Assembly (NCBI GenBank): GCA_964610155.1
Contig: CAZSUY010000015.1
Span: forward strand, 1 to 29,042
Direction: 5' to 3'
DNA from: JAFGBM01 sp964610155
GTDB lineage: Bacteria; Actinomycetota; Actinomycetes; Actinomycetales; Demequinaceae
DNA: 29,042 nucleotides
In this document: piece after piece, positions 23,864-29,042 of the stretch
Numbering within the stretch: position 1 is the stretch's first letter
Layout of the letters: the number at the start of each line of letters is the position of its first letter
Notes under the pieces: model-generated
What the model saw: only the letters and a program-made list of their open reading frames with translations
What the model was told of the DNA's origin: nothing
Database searches by the model: none
Position numbers and translations under genes: made by a program

Positions 23864-24526
23864 CTATTGACCCCCGAGATTGCGGTAAAGCTCTCTCGTG
23901 AAGTCGAGCATCTCGTCAACACTCAGACCGTAGCCGCCAAATACGAGGACCGTCAACCCGTCCCCCGTCGCCTGGCATTCCGAGGTGACAAGATCATCAT
24001 CGGTGTAGCTCTCTCCATACGGAGCGATGACGCCATTTTTAGGGCGGACTAGGCACTCCGCGACACCGTCGCGCACCACCGTCTCCATGAGGGTGACGTT
24101 CATGCGCTGATTGAACTCGTCGCTATCTTGATACGACCAAAGCCGAGGACTACTGGCGCGAACCGCAAAGGTGGTCAAGATGGTCAAGAATTCGGCTTCC
24201 GTGTAGGTTTGGGACGCTGCAGGGCCGCCCCCGTATGCCGTCTCCATGTTTGCCGCTGCCGCCTGTTTGACGGTGGCGTCTGATTCGGCGCTCTCCCGGC
24301 ATCGGTCCGCGGCATCCTCCTCGGTCAACACGGCGCAAACCCTGTCGTAGGATTCCATGTCACCGACGCTTGCGGGCATCGAGATGGGGTCGGTATTCAC
24401 GGGCACGGCGAGGGCGTCACCAGTCGCAGGCTCGGAGGCGCACCCCGCGAGCATGATAGAGGAACTGACGGCGGTGATCATCAGGCGAACCTGTGCACGG
24501 CGCGTTCGGACTAGTGCTGACATCAT
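23864..24526 (-). CDS. Lipoprotein of unknown function
   Basis: 220 residues. A basic start (VRTRRAQVR) and a hydrophobic stretch end in lipobox LAGC (lipidated Cys29). The mature part is acidic, with a helical, charged segment (CAVLTEEDAADRCRESAESD) whose two Cys may pair, and a C-terminal mixed domain (WSYQDSDEFNQRMNVTLMET, CLVRPKNGVIAPYGESYTDD, then GDGLTVLVFGGYGLSVDEML). No family is recognised. Two consecutive ATGs follow a TAGGCT box by 6 nt with no ribosome site, so a leaderless mRNA is likely. Neighbours are gene remnants on both sides, so context says little. Confidence 0.7.
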   Translation of the reverse strand: MMSALVRTRRAQVRLMITAVSSSIMLAGCASEPATGDALAVPVNTDPISMPASVGDMESYDRVCAVLTEEDAADRCRESAESDATVKQAAAANMETAYGGGPAASQTYTEAEFLTILTTFAVRASSPRLWSYQDSDEFNQRMNVTLMETVVRDGVAECLVRPKNGVIAPYGESYTDDDLVTSECQATGDGLTVLVFGGYGLSVDEMLDFTRELYRNLGGQ

Positions 24527-24532
24527 GCAAGA

Positions 24533-24538
24533 AGCCTA
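24533..24538 (-). promoter_or_regulatory. -10-like TAGGCT for the leaderless lipoprotein gene
   Basis: TAGGCT lies 6 nt before the first ATG (24526) inside GGATATAGGCT. No Shine-Dalgarno site intervenes. Confidence 0.5.
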
Positions 24539-24615
24539 TATCCTTTCGGAACCGATCGGCGGGTTGCCACCCAAGGCCGCGAGCGTTGCTTCGCTCAAGA
24601 TGACCGCGGACCCCG

Positions 24616-25268
24616 CTAGGCGGGCGCAACCGCCATCAACTCGACCCGGACAACGCGTCGAAGCACCTTGCCGATCAGGGAGCGAGGAAGGTCGGAGAGG
24701 AAGACGATCTTCCCGGGGAGCGCGTACTTCGCGAGTCTCGCGCTGCACCAGTCTCGCACCGCTTTGAGGTCCGGACCCGACTGGCCCTTCTCCAACACGA
24801 TTGCGGCGATGGCCTCCTCACCCATGCGGCCGCCGGGGAGCCCGACAACCGCGACGTCCTGAACGCCGGGCATCTCGCGCAGACGGTCCTCCACTTGTGA
24901 CGGGTACACATTGAACCCGCCGGTGATGATTATCTCCTTGATCCGGTCGACCAACACTATGTGACCGCTGGGTTCACCTCGACCACGATCGCGCCCAGCC
25001 TGAGCACGGAATAGAACGCGACCATGTGGCTCGTGCAGTTGGGCAGGGAGATCGCCACCCGATCGCCCTTGCGAATCCCATACCCATCAAGGACGCTAGC
25101 GCCGCGGCACACGGCCTCCCCCAACTTCTGATACGTGGTCGACGCGCCCATAAAGTCGACGGCGACCCGCCCTGGCCACAGGGCCACCGCAGTCTCGAGC
25201 GCCTCGACGAGACATTCGTTTGGGACCTCAATTTCGCGCGGTACGCCGGGCCAGCGCTTGGCGCTTCA
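24616..25268 (-). pseudogene. Acyl-CoA synthetase (FadD-like), large internal deletion
   Basis: The N-terminal part (about 25265-24958) reads IEVPNECLVEALETAVALWP, GASTTYQKLGEAVCRGASVL and VAISLPNCTSHMVAFYSVLR, the start of an AMP-forming long-chain acyl-CoA ligase. At about 24960 it jumps, with a frame shift, to the C-terminal part VDRIKEIIITGGFNVYPSQV, LAKYALPGKIVFLSDLPRSL and GKVLRRVVRVELM. The A-motif P-loop, the A5-A8 core and about 350 residues are missing. TGA at 25266-25268 also interrupts the frame upstream. The family enzyme activates fatty acids with ATP and CoA; this copy cannot. The remaining parts are well conserved, so the loss is recent or an assembly artefact. Confidence 0.85.
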
Positions 25269-25416
25269 CAGGCTCATGAGATTGGGCATGGTCATCCTAA
25301 GTTACGCCACCGTAGGTAGGTCCGCGATGAGGTCGCGTCAAACTCCCTCGGCTCGACGGCCCTCACCGAACTGATCTAGATGGAACGCCACCTCGAGGCC
25401 AGGACACCCCGCCAAA

Positions 25417-26151
25417 CTAGGTGGTGCACCTCAGGAAGCCCCGCGACGTGGTCACGTACGCCGGGTCTCCCCACATGATGGTTGCCACGTAGCCATCGAC
25501 GGTGGTGATGATCATCGGCCCGCCGTCAACATCGGCAATAGTGAACACTCGCTCGGTGACCACGATTTCCGAGTCATCGAATAGCAGGATGTTGGTCGCG
25601 CGGGTAGTGGACACGGCCGCTTCCGCGGGGAACATCGCCTCTATGGTCGCTTCGGGCGTGCCGAGGCGCAGGCCGCGGGGCCCGACCGGTCCGATTTGCG
25701 TCGTAGGAAGAGTCTCTGAGGGAACGGTGAGCAGGAAGGCCTTGGTGTCCCAGTCGAGCCACACCAAGCTGGGGTCATCCCAGGGGACAATCAAAAACAA
25801 CTCCCAGAGCGCGGCCGGGGAGCCGGGATACACCGACGGGAAGTTCTCGTCGCCGCACGCGGATTGGTGGACGGTGGGGCCCAGGGCGCTCACGTAGCCG
25901 TCATACGGCTGACCGTACGGCACGCCGCCGAAGTCGGAGATCCCGAAGGAGAACTCGCCCGGCACCGTAAGCGGTCCGGAGTTGATTGGTGTCACAGACG
26001 TCGACGTCGGGCTCGCGGAGGCCGATGGAGATGGAGAGGCAGTGGGTGTCGGCTCCAGCGTGGGACTGGTGGACGGGGAGGCCGCCGGTGAGCCGCATCC
26101 CGCGATAAGAGTGACGATGAACAAGGCTGAGACTGCTGTCCGGATGCTCAT
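25417..26151 (-). CDS. Lipoprotein with Ser/Thr/Pro linker
   Basis: 244 residues. The signal MSIRTAVSALFIVTLIAG is followed by the lipidated Cys19. A low-complexity linker of Pro, Ser, Thr and Ala (about 22-60; PTPTASPSPSASASPTS) would span the cell wall. The globular part (about 65-244) is beta-rich, with FGGVPYGQPYDGYVSALGP, LRLGTPEATIEAMFPA and VDGYVATIMWGDPAYVTT and two cysteines (HQSACGDEN and the C-terminal FLRCTT). The GTPEATIEAMFP and MWGDP elements recall SH3-like or YpeB/PepSY-type secreted domains, but this is weak. The ATG at 26151 has a TAGGCT box 7 nt upstream; the long in-frame extension to 26727 is antisense to the reductase gene and was not used. Confidence 0.75.
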   Translation of the reverse strand: MSIRTAVSALFIVTLIAGCGSPAASPSTSPTLEPTPTASPSPSASASPTSTSVTPINSGPLTVPGEFSFGISDFGGVPYGQPYDGYVSALGPTVHQSACGDENFPSVYPGSPAALWELFLIVPWDDPSLVWLDWDTKAFLLTVPSETLPTTQIGPVGPRGLRLGTPEATIEAMFPAEAAVSTTRATNILLFDDSEIVVTERVFTIADVDGGPMIITTVDGYVATIMWGDPAYVTTSRGFLRCTT

Positions 26152-26158
26152 GTTGCCA

Positions 26159-26164
26159 AGCCTA
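26159..26164 (-). promoter_or_regulatory. -10-like TAGGCT for the leaderless linker lipoprotein
   Basis: TAGGCT followed by 7 nt (TGGCAAC) and then ATG; no ribosome site. Confidence 0.5.
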
Positions 26165-26259
26165 GAGCGCAAACGGGACATTCTCGTCTTGTAGGCCAAA
26201 CTAGTTGGCGTCAATGACTGGTGTTGCCAATGATCACGACCGCGCGGTGACGTGAACGC

Positions 26260-26265
26260 GATACT
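26260..26265 (+). promoter_or_regulatory. -10 box GATACT for the shortened aldo/keto reductase
   Basis: GATACT lies 6 nt before the GTG at 26272, matching the esterase promoter in sequence (GATAnTGGAC) and spacing. Confidence 0.5.
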
Positions 26266-26271
26266 GGACAC

Positions 26272-26970
26272 GTGACCCCCCTGGTCGGGATCGTGCGCCC
26301 CGGCCCGTACTACGACTTCTCGTACGAACACATCATCGAGTCCGTGGATGACTCGCTCGCCGCGCTCGGCACGGACTACATCTACATCCTCCTTCTGCAC
26401 CGGCCGGACGCCCTGGTCGAGCCGGAGGACGTGGCGAATGCCTTTGACGAACTCGAGGCGGCCGGTAAGGTGCGCGCGTTCGGCGTCTCTAACCACGCCC
26501 CGGGGCAGATAGAGCTTCTCAAGCGCGACGTGAAGCAGCCCCTGGTCGCCGATCAGCTCCAACTGTCGATACCCCACGCGGACCTGGTCGCTCAGGGCTT
26601 GGCAATGAACATGGCGGCCGTCGACCAGGCGATCTCTCGCGATGTTGGGACGCTCGACTACTGCCGCCTCAACGACATCACCGTCCAGGCGTGGTCGCCC
26701 TTCCAGTCGGGCTTCTTTACGGGACACTTCGTCGGCAGTCCCGACTTCCCGGAGCTAAACGCCGTCATCGACCGCCTCGCGGCGAAGTACGACGTTCCTC
26801 CCATCGCCATCGCGGTGGCCTGGATCACCCGTCACCCTGCGAACATGCAGGTGGTCATCGGCACCACGTCGCTGGAGCGGGTGGCGGGGGCGGCGCAGGG
26901 GTCGAACATTCCGCTGACCCGGCCCGAGTGGTACGAACTGTTCCGCGCGGCCGGAAACACCATCCTGTAG
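26272..26970 (+). pseudogene. Aldo/keto reductase (YdhF-like) lacking its N-terminus
   Basis: 232 residues that match the later part of YdhF-type reductases: YYDFSYEHIIESVDDSLAAL, ILLLHRPDALVEPEDVANAF, GKVRAFGVSNHAPGQIELLK, ADQLQLSIPHADLV and the NADPH-binding end VVIGTTSLERVAGAAQ. Full-length relatives have about 300 residues. The first 75-80, with the catalytic Asp, Tyr and Lys, are absent; only the His of LLLHRPD remains. A normal-looking promoter and GTG start precede the shortened frame, so an in-frame deletion just after the start codon is likely. The protein may be made but should not reduce carbonyls. It is separated by 4 nt from the truncated LCP gene on the other strand. Confidence 0.75.
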
Positions 26971-26974
26971 CGCG

Positions 26975-27364
26975 CTAGGCGGTCGCGCCGCCGAACGCAT
27001 AGGCGGCGTTGATCTTGTTCTTTCCGTGTCCGGGGATATCCACATAGGAGTCACGGGGAATGCTGATAAGTGCCGTAGGGCCGTTTTCCGGCTGGTGCAA
27101 CACCATGATCGTGTCGGACCTGGCCCCGGTGGTGCCGTCATTGGCCCAGCCGTCGCGCGAGTCCGACCGCACGATTAGGTAGGTCTGGCCCGGGGTGTCG
27201 GCGGCGCCGCTAAGCGCCTCGACGTGGGTGATGCTGGATTCGACCCAGAGATATGATGCCCCCAGCGACAGGACGAGAAGCAGGCACAGGGCGAGGAACA
27301 CCCCCCGGAAGCAGCGGCGTTTCCTCTTGGCGGGAGGCTTGCGAGCGTCTTCACTGTCAGGCAC
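26975..27364 (-). pseudogene. LytR-CpsA-Psr family protein, C-terminally truncated
   Basis: 129 residues: a basic cytosolic start (RKPPAKRKRRC), one transmembrane helix (FLALCLLLVLSLGASYLWV), then the first part of an LCP domain, YLIVRSDSRDGW, GARSDTIMVLHQPENGPTAL, ISIPRDSYVDIPGHG and NKINAAYAFGG, where it stops. LCP enzymes attach glycopolymers to peptidoglycan and need a further 150 or more residues. The frame ends abruptly after the conserved INAAYAFGG, 4 nt from the reductase stop, which marks a deletion junction. The GTG at 27364 overlaps the small membrane-protein gene upstream by 8 nt, so it was part of the pit operon or its tail. Confidence 0.8.
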
Positions 27365-27593
27365 GGCTGTCGATGATGAGCATGATGGCGAAAACGATCG
27401 CGCTGAGGACAATTGCCAGGAAAGCGACCGCCGCGGTGACGCGGACGGGGGAAAGGCGTCCGACGCCGTTTCGCGAGCCTGGGCCCGCGAGAGCACGCAC
27501 TCCGAGCGCGTACAGCGCGGGAAGGCCGGCGCCAGCGACCAGGCCGACCACTACGACACTGGTGAGCGCCCCCCAGTTAATGAAGTCCGACAT
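27357..27593 (-). CDS. Small membrane protein linked to PiT transporter
   Basis: 78 residues with two transmembrane helices: ALTSVVVVGLVAGAGLPALY (about 8-30) and VTAAVAFLAIVLSAIVFAIM (about 52-74), joined by a Gly/Ser/Arg-rich loop (RALAGPGSRNGVGRLSPVR). The ATG follows GGGAGG by 7 nt and lies inside the 3' end of the pit gene (17-nt overlap), so it is translated from the same mRNA. I recall small proteins of this kind next to pit genes in other Actinobacteria; a role as accessory subunit or regulator of phosphate uptake is an inference from position only. Confidence 0.75.
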   Translation of the reverse strand: MSDFINWGALTSVVVVGLVAGAGLPALYALGVRALAGPGSRNGVGRLSPVRVTAAVAFLAIVLSAIVFAIMLIIDSRA

Positions 27594-28872
27594 GATCCGC
27601 CTCCCTCTGCGCGTTCTGCTCGGCGAGTCTGGCTTGATCCTCAAGTTTGGCTTGTTTGACCAGTTTGGCGAGTCTCTTGCGCCTCTTCTTTTCCATCTTC
27701 CTGCGCTTCTTGCTCATGACGAGCAAGGACGGGTCATGGTCGATGTAGGACTCTGCGATCAGCGACTCGGTGCCGGCGTCCCAATCGTCGTTGACATTCT
27801 TGTGGTTGACAGGTTTGCGCCGCGACCATGCGAAGATCCCCACCGAGACGACAGCAAGAAGGCCGAGGACCGCGTACGAGCCGATGGTCTGGTCAAGGTA
27901 GTAGCACGCGGCACCCACGGCGGCGGCGGCAGGCACCGTGACGGACCATGCGAAGAACATGCGGCTCGCAATGTGCCACCGCACTGACGCACCCCTCATT
28001 CCCACACCCGATCCAAGGATCGACCCGGTGGCCACGTGCGTCGTCGACAGCGAATAGCCAAAGTGGCTCGACGCCAGGATGACCGCCGCCGACGACGTCT
28101 CGGCCGCCATGCCCTGGCGTGGTTCGAGTTCCACGAGCCCCTTGCCGAGCGTGCGAATCACGCGCCAGCCACCCGTGTAGGTACCAAGCCCGATCGCCAA
28201 GGCGCAACTGAGGACCACCCAGAACGGCACCGACGAGTCCTGCGGGACCGCGTCCGCGGCGATGAGCGCAAGAAGGATGATGCCCATCGACTTCTGGGCG
28301 TCATTGGTGCCGTGCGCGAGCGACACGAGCGAGGCCGAGCCTATCTGACCCCAACGGAACATACGGTCGTTCGTGTCCTGCGGCACGTCCTTGGTCGCGC
28401 GCACCACCAGCCCCGTCGCGATCGCGCCCACAAGGATGGCCACGAGCGGCGCAAGCAAGGCCGGGAGGAGCACCTTGGCGACCAGCCCGTCCCACTGCAC
28501 CCCGTCCGAGCCAACCGCCGCCAGCACCGCTCCGACGACGCCTCCCACGAGCGCGTGCGACGAACTGGAAGGTATTCCGAGCACCCAGGTAAGGAGGTTC
28601 CAGACGATGGCACCCACCAGGCCGCCGAGCACAACGTCGAGGGTGACGACGCCGGCGTTCACGATGCCCTTAGCGATCGTCGCGGCCACGGCGAGCGACA
28701 GGAACGCGCCAACCAGGTTCAGCGAAGCCGAGAGCAAAACGGCCTGCTTGGGCTTGAGGGCACGGGTGGCGATGGAGGTTGCCATCGCGTTGCCGGTGTC
28801 GTGGAACCCGTTCGTGAAATCGAATGTCAAGGCCGTCGCGACCACGAGTACAAGCAGGACGGGCTCTGTCAC
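27577..28872 (-). CDS. pit: PiT-family inorganic phosphate transporter
   Basis: 431 residues with about ten transmembrane helices in an inverted repeat. Both PiT signatures are present: TNGFHDTGNAMATSIATRA near the N-terminus and SLAHGTNDAQKSMGIILLAL in the second half, with IPSSSSHALVGGVVGA and GYSLSTTHVATGSILGSGVG as the matching Ser/Thr-His loops. It imports phosphate (probably as metal-phosphate) with protons or cations. The C-terminus adds a long basic, coiled-coil-like tail (KKRRKMEKKRRKRLAKLVKQ) in the cytosol. The GTG at 28872 is preferred over an upstream start at 28911 because transporter homology begins there; it has no ribosome site. It heads an operon with the small membrane protein and the LCP remnant. 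Confidence 0.93.
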   Translation of the reverse strand: MTEPVLLVLVVATALTFDFTNGFHDTGNAMATSIATRALKPKQAVLLSASLNLVGAFLSLAVAATIAKGIVNAGVVTLDVVLGGLVGAIVWNLLTWVLGIPSSSSHALVGGVVGAVLAAVGSDGVQWDGLVAKVLLPALLAPLVAILVGAIATGLVVRATKDVPQDTNDRMFRWGQIGSASLVSLAHGTNDAQKSMGIILLALIAADAVPQDSSVPFWVVLSCALAIGLGTYTGGWRVIRTLGKGLVELEPRQGMAAETSSAAVILASSHFGYSLSTTHVATGSILGSGVGMRGASVRWHIASRMFFAWSVTVPAAAAVGAACYYLDQTIGSYAVLGLLAVVSVGIFAWSRRKPVNHKNVNDDWDAGTESLIAESYIDHDPSLLVMSKKRRKMEKKRRKRLAKLVKQAKLEDQARLAEQNAQREADHVGLH

Positions 28873-28878
28873 GGGACC

Positions 28879-28884
28879 ATTGTG
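28879..28884 (-). promoter_or_regulatory. Weak -10-like CACAAT before pit
   Basis: CACAAT stands 6 nt before the GTG at 28872. Only the A2 and T6 consensus positions match strongly, so this is the weakest of the leaderless-type boxes. Confidence 0.25.
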
Positions 28885-29007
28885 GCCTATCTCCGGGGAT
28901 TTGGAAGCCAAAAATCACGAGTCGTAAAGCGAAACGCCGCTCCCGGTCTCTCGGAAACGACGCATATCCGCACATTCTTCGGTCGGGCCGACAGTGTGTT
29001 CCATCAG

Positions 29008-29042
29008 GACATAGGAAACTCATCTCTCAAGACATAGGAAAC
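29008..29042. repeat. 12-bp direct repeat, 23-bp period, at window edge
   Basis: GACATAGGAAAC occurs at 29008-29019 and again at 29031-29042. The array may continue beyond the window. It lies about 135 bp upstream of pit on the non-coding side. Confidence 0.85.

Noticed and set aside
26152..26727. 192-residue N-terminal extension of the linker lipoprotein
   Set aside because: It is antisense to the reductase gene and would bury the lipoprotein signal inside the protein.
28036..29037. Long Arg/His-rich plus-strand frame over pit
   Set aside because: It is antisense to the PiT transporter and has the composition typical of a shadow frame.
1..29042. tRNA, rRNA or riboswitch genes
   Set aside because: No tRNA arm pattern, rRNA segment or known riboswitch core was recognised by eye on either strand; a covariance-model scan was not possible.

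Overview
The window is high-GC bacterial DNA that reads as an actinobacterial (Actinomycetales-type) chromosome. Evidence: a GarA/OdhI-type FHA protein next to an FtsR-type MerR regulator and a CDP-alcohol phosphatidyltransferase (the arrangement recalls mycobacterial Rv1827/Rv1828/Rv1830 and corynebacterial odhI/ftsR), a CVHNAGRS-type actinobacterial arsenate reductase, actinobacterial exported proteins of the 'AAQL' type, frequent GTG/TTG starts, and many apparently leaderless promoters. I cannot name the genus.

Layout. (1) 1-784: a leucine-rich-repeat lipoprotein cut by the window edge and built from near-identical 66-bp units. (2) 1019-4493: a pile-up of three IS3-family elements. IS-A (IS3/IS51-like) is interrupted by an apparently intact IS-B (IS407-like) and loses its 3' end at IS-C (IS407-like, transposase broken by an amber codon). 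(3) 4741-6095: two related exported proteins, one carrying a fascin-like beta-trefoil. (4) 6587-11309: a lipoprotein, a flavodoxin-domain protein and a full-length pyruvate carboxylase. (5) 11391-15785: a conserved housekeeping block on the minus strand: RNB exoribonuclease, arsC-like phosphatase, pgsA-like enzyme, garA/odhI, ftsR and a second MerR regulator. (6) 15843-17374: three small multi-pass membrane proteins of unknown role. (7) 17407-20702: a family 65 glycoside phosphorylase translationally coupled to a beta-phosphoglucomutase-like HAD enzyme, i.e. a disaccharide phosphorolysis operon. (8) 20803-23651: a helical-repeat protein, and on the plus strand a serine esterase and a large zinc-ribbon SDR protein. 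(9) 23677-27364: a decay zone with two lipoproteins, an acyl-CoA synthetase lacking its middle, an aldo/keto reductase lacking its N-terminus and an LCP-family enzyme lacking its C-terminus. (10) 27357-28872: a PiT phosphate transporter with a small membrane partner. The window ends in a 12-bp direct repeat of 23-bp period.

How the parts work together: pyruvate carboxylase (anaplerosis) lies beside GarA/OdhI, which in relatives controls 2-oxoglutarate flux, so this block groups central carbon control, phospholipid head-group synthesis and cell-division gene regulation. The GH65/HAD pair would convert an alpha-linked glucose disaccharide to glucose 6-phosphate. The most general unexplained signal is regulatory: at least six genes have a TAnnnT or GATAnT hexamer exactly 6-7 nt before the start codon and no Shine-Dalgarno site, which suggests leaderless transcription. 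No obviously new defence or mobile system was found; the best novelty candidates are the exported beta-trefoil pair, the small membrane-protein trio, the zinc-ribbon SDR family and the compact leaderless promoters.
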